Source of the DNA: Pseudarthrobacter enclensis
GTDB taxonomy: Bacteria; Actinomycetota; Actinomycetes; Actinomycetales; Micrococcaceae
DNA length: 64,000 nt
NCBI RefSeq assembly: GCF_001457025.1
Contig: NZ_KQ758602.1
Span: 124,001 to 188,000, forward strand
Reading direction: 5' to 3'
The notes beneath the pieces are model-generated. The model saw only the letters and a list, made by a program, of their open reading frames with translations. It did not search any database and was not told the DNA's origin. A program made the position numbers and the translations under genes. This document shows, piece after piece, positions 44,034 to 53,566 of the stretch. Positions within the stretch are counted from its first letter, which is position 1; every line of letters begins with the position of its first letter.

Positions 44034-44609
44034 CTAGAAGAGGTGGGGAATCGAGGTGGCGAGCGCCAGGATGAAGATGGCGTAGAACGCGACCACCACC
44101 AGGACGCTGACCAGGAGCGTGGACCGCCAGGTTTCCCCGCCGAGGAACTTCATCCAGATGATGCACAGGACCAGGGCGGGAATCTCGAAGCCGATCACCG
44201 GCATGAGGGCCACCATCGCCGCGAGGGTGGCCAGGCCGGTCAGCGCGGCAACGGACATGCGCGTGAACTTTTCCGCGTCACGGTTGCGCCGGCCAAGGGT
44301 CAGCTGGCAAACGGCCAGGACCACCATGACGCAGCTGGCCATGAACGGCCAGAGCCCGGGCTGCGGTGCCGAGAGGGTGCCCAGGCCCATGGCAACGGAC
44401 AGGATGAGGGCCCCGACGCCCAGCCCGAGGACCACCAGGGAGGAGGCGGCGTTGGCCAGGGGGCCGGCGGCAGGCGGTTTCTCTTCCTCCCACTGTGCCG
44501 CGAGCTGTTCCGGCGTCAGTGCTTCGGGGACGTCGTGGCTGGTGTCCCCACCGGACGGGGCGGCGGTGCTGCCGTCCCGTCCGGCGGTTACTGCTGGAGT
44601 TGTCTCCAT
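44034..44609 (-). CDS. tctB: Tripartite tricarboxylate transporter, small permease TctB
   Basis: From the ATG at 44609 the protein has 191 residues. A polar cytosolic start (about 1-40) is followed by four membrane helices, the TctB pattern. The gene starts 5 bases after the tctC stop and ends 9 bases before tctA, so the three form one transcript. Confidence 0.88.
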   Translation of the reverse strand: METTPAVTAGRDGSTAAPSGGDTSHDVPEALTPEQLAAQWEEEKPPAAGPLANAASSLVVLGLGVGALILSVAMGLGTLSAPQPGLWPFMASCVMVVLAVCQLTLGRRNRDAEKFTRMSVAALTGLATLAAMVALMPVIGFEIPALVLCIIWMKFLGGETWRSTLLVSVLVVVAFYAIFILALATSIPHLF

Positions 44610-44614
44610 GGTTC

Positions 44615-45625
44615 TTACTTGTTCCCGCCGAGGCTGATGTCGTACTTCCCCACCAGCTCCTTGTACTTCTCTGCGTAGCCCTTCCACTCGGTGACGACTT
44701 CCTCTCCGGTGAGCTCCTTGGGCGTCAGCAGGTTCTTCTTGTTGAACTCCTGGTAGGCGTCGGTCTTGAACGTGTCCTGGAAGGAAGCAAGCAGTTTGTC
44801 CTTGACCTCCTGCGGCGTGCCCTTGGGCGCCGCAACCGCACGGTACTGGGCGACGGGGACGTCGTAACCGGCTTCCTTGGCGGACGGAACATCCGGCAGG
44901 AAGCTGTTGCGCTCCTCGGAGAACACGAGCAGCGGGGACACCTTGCCGGCCTCGATCTGCGCCATGGCCTCGCCGAGCTGGATGGTGGCCAGTTCCACCT
45001 GGTTGCCCAGGACCGCGGTGAGTGCAGGCTTGCCGCTGTCGAACGGAACGTCCGTGCCCTTCACGTTGGCCTGCTTGAACAGGACAGTCTGGGCCAACTG
45101 GCTGCCGGTGCCCACACCGGTGGTGCCGAAGGTGACGTTGCGGCCGGCGTCCGTGACGTCCTTGAAGCTCTTGAAGCCGGACTGCTGGCTGGCCACGAGC
45201 ACGTAGTCGTCCTGCGACAGCCCCGCGATGATGTCCAGGTCGTCGATGTTGACGGCCTCGTCGGCACTGACGGCCAGCGGCGTGATGGTGATCAGCGATG
45301 CCGTCAGCAGCACGAGTTCCTGCCCGTCGGCGGGCTTGCCGGACACCTCCTTGGTGGCGAGTGCGCCGTTGGCGCCGGGCTTGTTGACTACCGGCATGGG
45401 CGAGCCGAGGGTCTTGGCTGCCCCCTCGGCGAGGGCGCGGGCAATGAGGTCGGTGCTGCCACCGGCTGCCTGGCCAACCGTGAGGGTGACCGGGCCGCTG
45501 GGGTACTTGGACGAATTACCGGCCGCGGCGCCGCCGCCGACGTTGCCGCCGCATGCCGTCAGGGCCAACAGCGTGAAGGCCGATGCGGTGCCGAGGATGG
45601 CACGGCGGGTGGGGAAGTGCTTCAT
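44615..45625 (-). CDS. tctC: Tripartite tricarboxylate transporter substrate-binding lipoprotein TctC
   Basis: The 336-residue protein has a signal peptide with lipobox LALTACGG. The binding-protein fold follows, with VTLTVGQAAGGSTDLIARALAEG (the TctC carboxylate-binding start) and PMPVVNKPGANGALATKEV, both typical. It is the extracytoplasmic ligand-capture component. It is the first gene of the leftward tctCBA-usp transcript, whose promoter lies in the LysR divergent region. Confidence 0.93.
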   Translation of the reverse strand: MKHFPTRRAILGTASAFTLLALTACGGNVGGGAAAGNSSKYPSGPVTLTVGQAAGGSTDLIARALAEGAAKTLGSPMPVVNKPGANGALATKEVSGKPADGQELVLLTASLITITPLAVSADEAVNIDDLDIIAGLSQDDYVLVASQQSGFKSFKDVTDAGRNVTFGTTGVGTGSQLAQTVLFKQANVKGTDVPFDSGKPALTAVLGNQVELATIQLGEAMAQIEAGKVSPLLVFSEERNSFLPDVPSAKEAGYDVPVAQYRAVAAPKGTPQEVKDKLLASFQDTFKTDAYQEFNKKNLLTPKELTGEEVVTEWKGYAEKYKELVGKYDISLGGNK

Positions 45626-45697
45626 TGGAACTCCTCGTTAATCTCCGGGTGGGGCCCGGAACAATCTGTGAACCGGGTCACCCCGTTCGCTGTGTCG

Positions 45698-45762
45698 AGT
45701 GTAGGGGCGGCTATGATGCCTGTCTAAGCCCGAATCTGCATCATTTGATACCCGGAAGGCAT
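45698..45762 (-). promoter_or_regulatory. tct promoter with LysR operator
   Basis: On the minus strand the core promoter is TTAGAC (45722-45727), an 18-base spacer and TACACT (45698-45703). Upstream, 45748-45762 reads ATACCCGGAAGGCAT on the plus strand, a dyad ATRCC-N5-GGYAT of the T-N11-A type bound by LysR proteins. The plus-strand CGGAAGG also acts as the ribosome site of the LysR gene. The same arrangement, with the same spacings, precedes kdgD. Confidence 0.7.
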
Positions 45763-45763
45763 C

Positions 45764-46648
45764 ATGTTTACTTTCGACCAGCTGGCAGGCTTCATCGCCG
45801 TTGCGGAGGAACTCCACTTCGGACGTGCAGCGGAGCGGCTGAACATGACGCAGCCGCCGCTGAGCCGGCAGATCCAGAAACTCGAGAAGATCATCGGTGC
45901 CGAGCTGCTGGAGCGGGACAACAGGAAAGTCACCCTGACCTCGGCCGGCGAGGCGTTCCTGGACGAGGCACGCCGCCTGATGGCACTCGCCGAGCGGGCT
46001 CCGGCCACTGCCCGGCGGATTGCCTCCGGCCGGGCGGGCGTCCTCCGGATCGGGTTCACCGCAGCCAGCGGTTTCAGCATCCTTGGCCCGCTGCTGGGCG
46101 AACTTGCGGGCATCATCCCGGACGTGGACATCGACCTTCAGGAATTGGTGACGGGCGAGCAGCTCAACGGGCTGCTTACCGGCGAACTGGACCTGGGCCT
46201 GGCCCGGCCGCCGTTCGACCGGGAGACCTTCGACTCGCACCTGCTCTACCGGGAGTCCATGGTGGTTGCGGTCCCCGCCGGGCACCCGCTGACACTGCTG
46301 GGCAGGGACATCACGGCTGAGGACTTCAAGGACGAGCCCCTAATCATGCACTCTCCCACCCAGGCCCGGTACTTCTATGACCTGGTGGTGCGGATGCTGC
46401 CCATCCGGCACGCCAACGTGGTCCACACCGTGAGCCAGATCCTCACCATGGTCTCGCTCGTGGCCGCCCGGCGCGGACTGGCCTTCGTCCCGCACTCCGC
46501 CACCATGCTGGGCATCCGGGACGTCGAGTTCCTCCCGCTGGAAGCGGGCCGCGGGGAAGAAGTGGAGCTGCATGCACTGTGGAACCGGAGGATCACCAAC
46601 CCGGCCCTGGCCCGCCTGCTGCGTGACCTGGAGTTCGCGATGGAGTAG
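45764..46648 (+). CDS. LysR family transcriptional regulator
   Basis: The 294-residue protein has the N-terminal winged helix-turn-helix (LAGFIAVAEELHFGRAAERL, then MTQPPLSRQIQKLEKIIGAEL) and a two-lobe co-inducer domain (about 90-290). It is divergent from tctCBA and directly upstream of kdgD. Near-identical sites at both promoters make it the likely joint activator of uptake and catabolism, probably sensing D-glucarate or a breakdown product. Confidence 0.92.
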   Translation: MFTFDQLAGFIAVAEELHFGRAAERLNMTQPPLSRQIQKLEKIIGAELLERDNRKVTLTSAGEAFLDEARRLMALAERAPATARRIASGRAGVLRIGFTAASGFSILGPLLGELAGIIPDVDIDLQELVTGEQLNGLLTGELDLGLARPPFDRETFDSHLLYRESMVVAVPAGHPLTLLGRDITAEDFKDEPLIMHSPTQARYFYDLVVRMLPIRHANVVHTVSQILTMVSLVAARRGLAFVPHSATMLGIRDVEFLPLEAGRGEEVELHALWNRRITNPALARLLRDLEFAME

Positions 46649-46668
46649 CCGCGGCCGCCCGCTGGATA

Positions 46669-46733
46669 ATGCCCGGAAGGTATCAATACATATAAAAATG
46701 CACTTAGACAGGCATAGGCGGCGCTCCTACGCT
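46669..46733 (+). promoter_or_regulatory. kdgD promoter with LysR operator
   Basis: ATGCCCGGAAGGTAT (46669-46683) is the operator; TTAGAC (46704-46709), an 18-base spacer and TACGCT (46728-46733) form the core. In the direction of transcription, 25 bases run from the start of GGTATCAA to TTAGAC, exactly as at the tct promoter. The region is otherwise A/T-rich compared with its surroundings. Confidence 0.7.
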
Positions 46734-46789
46734 GGGAGGGAATCATCAGCCTGCCGCCTTCGCGGCGCTCACACCCGGAGGACCACACC

Positions 46790-47704
46790 GTGGCAAAGTA
46801 CACCCCCAACGAACTGGCGGACACCCTCAAGGAAGGCCTGCTGTCCTTCCCCGTCACGTCCTTCGACGCCAACCTCCAGTTCGATGAGGAGAACTACCGC
46901 AAGCATCTTTCGTGGCAGGCAAGCTTCCCGGTGGCGGGCCTTTTCGCCGCCGGTGGCACCGGCGAAGGTTTCTCCCTCACCCCGGCCGAGTCCGAGCGCG
47001 TGGTCCGCACCGCCGTCGACGAAGTGGGCAGCCGGGTCCCGGTGCTCGCCTCCGCCGGCGGATCCACCGCCCAGGCCATCGAAAACGCCAAGGCCGCTGA
47101 GGCTGCCGGGGCCGACGGCATCCTGCTCCTCCCGCCGTACCTGACCGAAGCGGACCAGGCCGGCCTGGTGGAGCACGTCAGCGCCGTCTGCCGCGCCACA
47201 TCGCTGGGCGTCATCATCTACAACCGCGCCAACGCCATCTACAAGGACACCACGGTGGCAACCCTGGCGGACCGCCACGCCAACCTCATCGGCTTCAAGG
47301 ACGGCGTGGGCGACCTGGAACACGACGCCCGAGTGTACGCAAAGCTCGGCGACCGGCTCTTCTACCTGGGCGGCCTGCCCACAGCAGAAACCTTCGCGCT
47401 GCCGCTGCTGCAGCTTGGGATGAGCACCTACTCCAGCGCCATGTACAACTTCGTGCCGCAGTTCGCCCTGGACTTCTACCAGGACGTGCGCAACCAGGAC
47501 CGTGCCGCCGTCAACAAGAAGCTCAACGACTTTGTCATCCCGTACCTTGATATCCGCGACCGCGTGAAGGGCTACTCTGTGTCCATCGTCAAGGGCGGCC
47601 TCGACGCCATCGGCCGCTCCGCCGGACCGGTCCGCACACCGCTGCAAAACCTGGCACCGCAGGACCTCGCGGACCTCAAAGCCCTGATCGCCACCGTTTC
47701 CTAG
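46790..47704 (+). CDS. kdgD: 5-dehydro-4-deoxyglucarate dehydratase KdgD
   Basis: The 304-residue protein is a member of the DapA/Nal lyase family. It begins with GTG and has the Schiff-base Lys in [10 protein letters not shown], the Tyr in [11 protein letters not shown] and the GGTGEGFSL motif. KdgD removes water and CO2 from 5-keto-4-deoxyglucarate to give 2,5-dioxovalerate (2-oxoglutarate semialdehyde). It is followed by a matching dehydrogenase and glucarate dehydratase, so the assignment is secure. It is the first gene of the catabolic transcript. Confidence 0.93.
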   Translation: MAKYTPNELADTLKEGLLSFPVTSFDANLQFDEENYRKHLSWQASFPVAGLFAAGGTGEGFSLTPAESERVVRTAVDEVGSRVPVLASAGGSTAQAIENAKAAEAAGADGILLLPPYLTEADQAGLVEHVSAVCRATSLGVIIYNRANAIYKDTTVATLADRHANLIGFKDGVGDLEHDARVYAKLGDRLFYLGGLPTAETFALPLLQLGMSTYSSAMYNFVPQFALDFYQDVRNQDRAAVNKKLNDFVIPYLDIRDRVKGYSVSIVKGGLDAIGRSAGPVRTPLQNLAPQDLADLKALIATVS

Positions 47705-47730
47705 CCGTCACCGAAGACACAGGAGAACCC

Positions 47731-49344
47731 ATGACCCTGACCGGACACTCACTCATCGCGGGCCGGACGGTTGCCGGCAACGGCAAAACCACCACCGGAT
47801 TCAACCCGGCCACCAACGAGGCCCTTGAGCCCGCCTACACGCTGGTCACCGAGGAGCAGCTCACGACGGCGACCCGCGCCGCCGCGGACGCGTTCGCCTC
47901 CTTCAGCACCCTGGATCCGGACACCCACGCCGCGTTCCTTGAGTCCATTGCGGACAACATTGAAGCCATCGGCGAGGAACTCATCACCCGCGCCGGACAG
48001 GAAACCGGCCTCCCCGCAGCCCGGCTGCAGGGCGAACGCGCCCGCACCACGGGCCAGCTGCGCCTCTTCGCCGCCGTCGTCCGCCAGGGCGACCACCGCG
48101 GCGTCCGCATCGACCCGGCCATCCCGGACCGGGCACCCCTGCCCCGCGCGGACATCCGCCAGCGCCAGGTCCCGCTCGGCCCGGTGGCCGTGTTCGGCGC
48201 CAGCAACTTCCCGCTCGCCTTCTCCACCGCCGGCGGCGACACCGCCTCCGCCCTCGCCGCGGGCTGCCCCGTGGTGTTCAAAGCCCACAACGCCCACCCC
48301 GGCACCAGCGAACTCGTGGGCCACGCCGTCACCAAAGCCGTCAAGGACCACGGCCTGCACCCCGGCGTGTTCTCCCTGATCTATGGCCCCGGTTCCAGCA
48401 TCGGCCAGGCCCTCGTGGCGGACCCCGCCATCAAGGCCGTCGGGTTCACCGGCTCCCAGTCGGCCGGAATCGCCCTGATGCGCACTGCCGCCAACCGCCC
48501 GGAGCCCATCCCCGTCTACGCCGAAATGTCTTCGCTGAATCCGGTCTTCGTCTTTGACGGTGCCCTTTCCGGTGACGCCGCAAGCATTGACGCCCTCGCG
48601 GCCGCCTACGTCACCGCCGTCACCGGAAGCTCCGGCCAGCTGTGCACCTCCCCCGGCCTGCTGTTCGCCCCCGCAGGCGAGGCGGGGGACAAACTCGCCG
48701 CCGCCGTCGGACGCGCCGTTGCCGCCTGCGCCGGGCAGACCATGCTCACCGAAGGCATCGCCGGGTCCTGGAACACCGGAACCGAGGCCCTCAGCGGCGC
48801 CGCCGGCGTCGAACTGATCGGCCAGGGAACCCCCGGGCCCACCAAGAACGCCCCCGCGCCCGCCATCTTCGGCACCCAGGTCAGGGACTTCGTCTCCAAC
48901 GAGGTGCTGCACCAGGAGATCTTCGGTGCGGCCTCCCTGGTGATCCGCTACACCGGCACCGAGGACCTCATCGAGGCGGCCTCGCGGATCGAAGGCCAGC
49001 TCACCGCGTCCCTGCACCTCACCGAACAGGACTACGCGACGGCGGCACCCCTGATCCCCGTCCTCGAACAGAAAGTGGGCCGCATCATCGTCAACGGCTG
49101 GCCCACCGGCGTCGAGGTCGGCCACGCCATGGTCCACGGCGGCCCCTTCCCGGCCACCTCCGACTCCCGCACTACCTCCGTCGGAACCCTCGCCATCCAC
49201 CGCTTCCTCCGCCCGGTCGCCTACCAGAACCTCCCCCAGGAACTCCTCCCCGCGTCCCTGCAGGACGAAAACCCCTGGCACCTCAACCGCCGGATCGACG
49301 GCAACGTGCTGCCGGCCGAAGAAAAAGCAGGGGCCCGCGCATGA
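47731..49344 (+). CDS. Aldehyde dehydrogenase, 2-oxoglutarate semialdehyde type
   Basis: The 537-residue protein is longer than most ALDHs, as is usual for the KGSADH branch. The nucleophile Cys is in [12 protein letters not shown] and the general-base Glu in [33 protein letters not shown] is the NAD(P) domain. It oxidises 2-oxoglutarate semialdehyde to 2-oxoglutarate, completing the glucarate route. It starts 26 bases after kdgD, and its stop overlaps the gudD start by four bases. Confidence 0.92.
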   Translation: MTLTGHSLIAGRTVAGNGKTTTGFNPATNEALEPAYTLVTEEQLTTATRAAADAFASFSTLDPDTHAAFLESIADNIEAIGEELITRAGQETGLPAARLQGERARTTGQLRLFAAVVRQGDHRGVRIDPAIPDRAPLPRADIRQRQVPLGPVAVFGASNFPLAFSTAGGDTASALAAGCPVVFKAHNAHPGTSELVGHAVTKAVKDHGLHPGVFSLIYGPGSSIGQALVADPAIKAVGFTGSQSAGIALMRTAANRPEPIPVYAEMSSLNPVFVFDGALSGDAASIDALAAAYVTAVTGSSGQLCTSPGLLFAPAGEAGDKLAAAVGRAVAACAGQTMLTEGIAGSWNTGTEALSGAAGVELIGQGTPGPTKNAPAPAIFGTQVRDFVSNEVLHQEIFGAASLVIRYTGTEDLIEAASRIEGQLTASLHLTEQDYATAAPLIPVLEQKVGRIIVNGWPTGVEVGHAMVHGGPFPATSDSRTTSVGTLAIHRFLRPVAYQNLPQELLPASLQDENPWHLNRRIDGNVLPAEEKAGARA

Positions 49345-50669
49345 GCAACCAGCCCACCATCGCCGGCATCGAGGTAGTGCCGGTAGCCGGCCACGACAGC
49401 ATGCTGATGAACCTGAGCGGCGCCCACGGCCCGTTCTTCACCCGCAACGTGGTGATCCTGACGGACTCCGACGGCCGCACCGGCCTCGGCGAGGTGCCCG
49501 GCGGCGAGAAGATCCGGACCACCATCGAGGAAGCCGGCGCCCTGATCAAGGGCAAGCCGGTGGCCCGGTACCGTTCCCTGCTGCGGGACGTCGCGGCCGA
49601 GTTCGCCGACCGCGACGCTGGCGGCCGCGGCCTGCAGACCTTCGACCTGCGCACCACAGTGCACGCCGTGACGGCTGTCGAATCCGCGCTGCTGGACCTG
49701 CACGGCCAGTTCCTGGGCGTCCCGGTGGCGGAGCTGCTCGGCGACGGGCAGCAGCGCACGTCGGTGCCCATGCTCGGCTACCTGTTCTTCGTGGGCGACC
49801 ACAAACGGACCGACCTGCCCTACCTCGTGGAGGAATCGCCGTCGGACCGGTGGGAGGAACTGCGCCGCCAGGAGGCCATGACGCCGGAAGCCGTCGTCGC
49901 CCTGGCCGAAGCGGCACAGGAGCGTTACGGATTCAGCGACTTCAAGCTCAAGGGCGGCGTCCTGTCCGGCGACGAGGAAGTGGACGTGGTCACCGCCCTC
50001 GCCAGGCGCTTCCCGGACGCCCGGGTCACCCTTGACCCGAACGGCGGCTGGCTCCTGGACGACGCCATCCGGCTGGGCAAGCGGATGCAGGGCGTGGTGG
50101 CCTACGCCGAGGACCCCTGCGGTGCCGAGGGCCGCTTCTCCGGCCGCGAGGTGATGGCGGAGTTCCGCCGGGCCACGGGGCTGAAGACGGCCACCAACAT
50201 GATCGCCACGGACTGGCGCGAAATGTCGCACGCCATCCGCAGCAACGCCGTGGACATCCCGCTGGCGGACCCGCACTTCTGGACCATGCACGGTTCAGTC
50301 AGGGTAGCCCAGCTGTGCAACGAGTTCGGCCTCACCTGGGGCTCGCACTCGAACAACCACTTCGACATCTCGCTGGCCATGTTCACGCACACCGGGGCCG
50401 CTGCCCCCGGCGAGATCACCGCCCTGGACACGCACTGGATCTGGCAGGACGGGCAGGGCCTGACCAAGAACCCGCTGCAGATCAAGGCCGGTGCCATCGA
50501 GGTCCCGGCAGCACCCGGCCTGGGCATCGAACTGGACCGCGAGGCGCTGGACAAGGCGCACCAGCTGTACCTGGAGCACGGCCTGGATGCCCGCGATGAC
50601 AGCATCGGCATGCAGTACTACATAGACGGCTGGTCCTTCGACCCGAAGCGGCCCTGCCTGGTCAGGTAG
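49341..50669 (+). CDS. gudD: Glucarate dehydratase GudD
   Basis: The 442-residue protein is an enolase-superfamily acid-sugar dehydratase. It has the Lys of FKLKGGV, the metal ligands of VTLDPNGGW and AYAEDPCG, a third ligand region ([10 protein letters not shown]) and the catalytic His in [14 protein letters not shown]. The N-terminal cap recognises glucarate. It makes 5-keto-4-deoxyglucarate. The ATG at 49341 overlaps the dehydrogenase stop (ATGA). The stop is immediately followed by a 12-base sequence that recurs in the next hairpin. Confidence 0.94.
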   Translation: MSNQPTIAGIEVVPVAGHDSMLMNLSGAHGPFFTRNVVILTDSDGRTGLGEVPGGEKIRTTIEEAGALIKGKPVARYRSLLRDVAAEFADRDAGGRGLQTFDLRTTVHAVTAVESALLDLHGQFLGVPVAELLGDGQQRTSVPMLGYLFFVGDHKRTDLPYLVEESPSDRWEELRRQEAMTPEAVVALAEAAQERYGFSDFKLKGGVLSGDEEVDVVTALARRFPDARVTLDPNGGWLLDDAIRLGKRMQGVVAYAEDPCGAEGRFSGREVMAEFRRATGLKTATNMIATDWREMSHAIRSNAVDIPLADPHFWTMHGSVRVAQLCNEFGLTWGSHSNNHFDISLAMFTHTGAAAPGEITALDTHWIWQDGQGLTKNPLQIKAGAIEVPAAPGLGIELDREALDKAHQLYLEHGLDARDDSIGMQYYIDGWSFDPKRPCLVR

Positions 50670-50706
50670 CAGGCAACAGCACTGACCGGCGCTGCCAACA
50701 CTTGGG

Positions 50707-50746
50707 GGGCCCCTTTTGTCCTGATAGCAGGCAACAAAAGGGGCCC
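50707..50746. repeat. Hairpin with duplicated TAGCAGGCAACA between gudD and the permease gene
   Basis: GGGCCCCTTTTGT (50707-50719) and ACAAAAGGGGCCC (50734-50746) form a perfect 13-bp stem with a 14-base loop. The loop and second arm contain TAGCAGGCAACA (50725-50736), an exact copy of 50667-50678, which starts at the gudD stop codon. There is no clear U-run after it. It may be an attenuator or a 3' stabiliser that lowers permease expression. Confidence 0.6.
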
Positions 50747-50845
50747 TCCCCATGCCCATCCCCTAAAGTTATGGAGTCGGTGTGGCGGGCCGCACATTCC
50801 CACGCCCCGCCGCCGGCCGCTGATCTACCCCAAAGGAAACATTCA

Positions 50846-52216
50846 ATGGTGTCTGTGGACAATGCTGTCGCGGACGTGGCCTCGGCTACGAAGAAGTTCT
50901 TCAAGCGCGTCCTGCCCATCATGCTGGTGATGCTGGTCTGCAACCAGCTCAACCGCTCCAACATCGGCTACGCGCAGGACCACCTGCAGGCCGACGTCGG
51001 CATCGGAGCGGCCGCTTACGGCTTCGGGGCGGGCCTGTTCTTCATCGCCTACGCCATCTTCGAGCTGCCCAGCAACGTGATGATGGAGAAGTACGGCGCC
51101 AAGGTGTGGCTGACCAGGATCATGATCAGCTGGGGAGCCGTGTCCTTCCTCATGGCTTTCGTGCAGAACGAAACCATGTTCTACGTCCTCCGCTTCCTCC
51201 TGGGCGCGGCCGAGGCCGGGTTCTTCCCCGCCGTCATCTTCTACTTCGCCCGCTGGGTTCCGGCCGGCCAGCGCGGAAAGGCTACCGCCGTCTTCATCGC
51301 CGGATCGTCCGTGGCCGCAGCGATTTCCGGCCCGGTGGCAGGATCGCTCCTGAGCCTCCAAGGTGCCCTGGGCCTGCGCGGCTGGCAGTGGCTGTTCGGC
51401 TTCGAAGGTGCACTCTCCGTCGTCGTGGGCATGGCCGTGTTCTTCGTGCTGGACGCCAGGATCCAGGACGCCAAGTGGCTTTCTCCGGCCGAGAAGGACG
51501 CCCTGTCCGGCGCGATCGCCGACGAGGACGCGCAACACTCGAAGGCCGGCAACGGCAAGCTCAACCGCTGGAAGATGCTCCTGAACCCGCAGATCCTGCT
51601 GCTGTGCGGCATCTACTTCTCGGTGCAGCTGTCCATCTACGCCAACACGTTCTGGCTGCCCAGCATCATCAAGCAGATCCCCGGCACCACGGACCTGACC
51701 GTGGGCTTCCTGTCCTCGATCCCGTGGGTTTGTGCCGTGTTCGCCATGTACTTCGCCGCGAAGCTGCAGGACAAGGCCCGCTCCAAGAAGCCGCTGCTGG
51801 TGGCAGCCCTGCTGGTGGCCGCGGTGGGCACGTTCGCCGCCGCAGTGGCATCCCCGGTGATGGCGCTGGTGTTCCTGGCCGTCGCCGCGATGGGGTTCAA
51901 GAGCGCATCGCCGCTGTTCTGGACCATCCCGCAGTCCGGGCTGCATCCGCTGGTCCTGGCTCCGGCCATCGCCATCATCAACTCGCTGGGCAACCTGGGC
52001 GGCTTCGTGGCCCCGTTCGGCTTCGGCATCATCAAGGAGCAGACCGGAAGCGTCATCCCCGGCTTGTTCGCCCTGGCGGCGGCGTCCACCATCGCCGCCG
52101 GCCTGGTCTACTTCCTGAAGGAGCGGCGCAGCGGAGGGGACGCCGTCGTAAATTCCGCGAACCCTTCAGCAAAGGCAGCTGAGGCAGCCAGCCAACCGGT
52201 GGCCGCCCGCGCCTGA
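50846..52216 (+). CDS. MFS permease, glucarate/galactarate (ACS) type
   Basis: From the ATG at 50846 (AAAGGAAAC upstream) the protein has 456 residues and about 12 membrane helices. It belongs to the anion:cation symporter branch, with RSNIGYAQDHLQADVG at the start and AEAGFFPAVIFYFARWVPAGQRGKA in helices 4-5, both typical of GudP/tartrate permeases. It likely imports glucarate with protons. If so, this operon and the Tct system are two uptake routes for similar acids. The tail (about 430-456) is a variable polar stretch. Confidence 0.88.
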   Translation: MVSVDNAVADVASATKKFFKRVLPIMLVMLVCNQLNRSNIGYAQDHLQADVGIGAAAYGFGAGLFFIAYAIFELPSNVMMEKYGAKVWLTRIMISWGAVSFLMAFVQNETMFYVLRFLLGAAEAGFFPAVIFYFARWVPAGQRGKATAVFIAGSSVAAAISGPVAGSLLSLQGALGLRGWQWLFGFEGALSVVVGMAVFFVLDARIQDAKWLSPAEKDALSGAIADEDAQHSKAGNGKLNRWKMLLNPQILLLCGIYFSVQLSIYANTFWLPSIIKQIPGTTDLTVGFLSSIPWVCAVFAMYFAAKLQDKARSKKPLLVAALLVAAVGTFAAAVASPVMALVFLAVAAMGFKSASPLFWTIPQSGLHPLVLAPAIAIINSLGNLGGFVAPFGFGIIKEQTGSVIPGLFALAAASTIAAGLVYFLKERRSGGDAVVNSANPSAKAAEAASQPVAARA

Positions 52217-52256
52217 CGCGCAGCCCTCCACACCCGGCCGCTGCGTTCAAATCGCT

Positions 52257-52304
52257 GGAACGGTGCGGGGACGCTGATCAGGTACAGCGTCCCCGCACCG
52301 TTCC
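52257..52304. terminator. Strong bidirectional terminator
   Basis: A perfect 20-bp stem (52257-52276 with 52285-52304) and an 8-base loop ATCAGGTA lie between the convergent permease and ketosynthase genes. The plus strand continues GGCGTTTTCGG. The position and symmetry fit a shared terminator. Confidence 0.85.
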
Positions 52305-52323
52305 GGCGTTTTCGGCGTTGTGG

Positions 52324-53559
52324 CTACGCGCCGGAGATCACCAGGGCAACGCTGTGCCCGCCGAAGCCGAAGGCGTTGACCAGCCCGGCGCGGGCGGAGG
52401 CGGGCAAGGCGTGGGCAGCTTCAGTGACCACGTTCAGGTCCACCTCAGGATCCAAGGCATCCACGTTCAACGTTCCGGGAAGCTGCCCGGTGCGCAGCGC
52501 TTCGAGGACCACGACGGCGGCGAGGGCACCGGCGCCGCCCAGCAGGTGGCCGGTGTGCCCCTTGGTGGAGGTCACTGGCACGTCCGGGCCGAAAACGGCG
52601 CTGATGGCCTGTCCCTCCAGCCGGTCGCCCACCGGGGTGGAGGTGGCGTGGGCGTGGACGAATCCGATGTCGCCGGCCTCCATGCCGGCCGCAGCCAGCG
52701 CTTTCTGCATGACGCGGCGCTGCATATCCGGATCGGCGGCCACGATGTCATGCGCATCCGAGGTCACCGCCCCGCCGGCAACTTCGCCGAGGACCGCGGC
52801 GCCCCGGGCACGGGCGTGCTCCTCGCTCTCCAGCACCACCACGCCGGCCCCTTCGGCCAGCACGAAGCCGTCGCGTCCGGCGTCGAACGGCCGGGAAGCT
52901 TCCCGCGGGTCGCCCGGGCGTGTTGACAGTGCGCGGATCTGCGAGAAACCGCTGATCACGAGGTCGTTAACGGAGGCGTCCACGCCGCCGGCAATCACGA
53001 CGTCGGCAGCGCCGGACCGGATCATCCCGGCTGCCTGGACAATCGCCTCAGCCCCGGAAGCGCAGGCGCTGACCGGAGTCCGGGCCCCGCCGCGGGCACC
53101 GAGATCGATGGACACCCAGGCGGCGGGGCCGTTGGCCATCAGCCGGGTGAGGGTGTGCGGCGAGACCTTGCGGGGTCCGGACGCCGCCAGCACGCGGTCC
53201 TGTTCGATGGTGGATCTCAGTCCGCCGTACGCGGAGCCGATCACCACGGCGAAGCGTTCCGGGTCCACCTCCGGTGCACCGGCCTGGGCCCACGCCTCGC
53301 GCGCGGCAATCAGTGCGAGCTGGCCGCAGCGGTCCATCCGCTTCATTTCCCGGGTGCTGAGGTGCTCCGAGAGGTCCGCGGACACCTGGCCGGCGATCCT
53401 GACGGGCAGCTGCCCGGCCCAGTCCTCCTCCAGCGCGGTGATGCCGGATTCTCCGGCGAGCAACGCCTGCCACGTCTCCGCCATGGAGGCGCCAAGAGGG
53501 TTGATGGTACCGGCGCCGGTAACGAGGGCGCGCGGCCTGGCCGTGGTGGGTTCCGTCAT
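52324..53559 (-). CDS. Beta-ketoacyl-ACP synthase (FabF-like)
   Basis: The 411-residue thiolase-fold enzyme has the nucleophile Cys166 in TPVSACASGAEAI and the two His of condensing enzymes in VHAHATSTPVGD and KGHTGHLLGGAG. It is a full-length KAS II-type elongation synthase. It lies 7 bases downstream of prfC, apart from any acp, fabD or other fatty acid genes. It may be a second FabF or a stand-alone synthase of a special product. Confidence 0.9.
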   Translation of the reverse strand: MTEPTTARPRALVTGAGTINPLGASMAETWQALLAGESGITALEEDWAGQLPVRIAGQVSADLSEHLSTREMKRMDRCGQLALIAAREAWAQAGAPEVDPERFAVVIGSAYGGLRSTIEQDRVLAASGPRKVSPHTLTRLMANGPAAWVSIDLGARGGARTPVSACASGAEAIVQAAGMIRSGAADVVIAGGVDASVNDLVISGFSQIRALSTRPGDPREASRPFDAGRDGFVLAEGAGVVVLESEEHARARGAAVLGEVAGGAVTSDAHDIVAADPDMQRRVMQKALAAAGMEAGDIGFVHAHATSTPVGDRLEGQAISAVFGPDVPVTSTKGHTGHLLGGAGALAAVVVLEALRTGQLPGTLNVDALDPEVDLNVVTEAAHALPASARAGLVNAFGFGGHSVALVISGA

Positions 53560-53566
53560 GGTGCCC

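Noticed and set aside
48642..49340. Extension of the gudD frame by 233 codons
   Set aside because: The stretch is a shifted frame of the aldehyde dehydrogenase, Arg/Pro-rich, while GudD similarity starts at ATG 49341.
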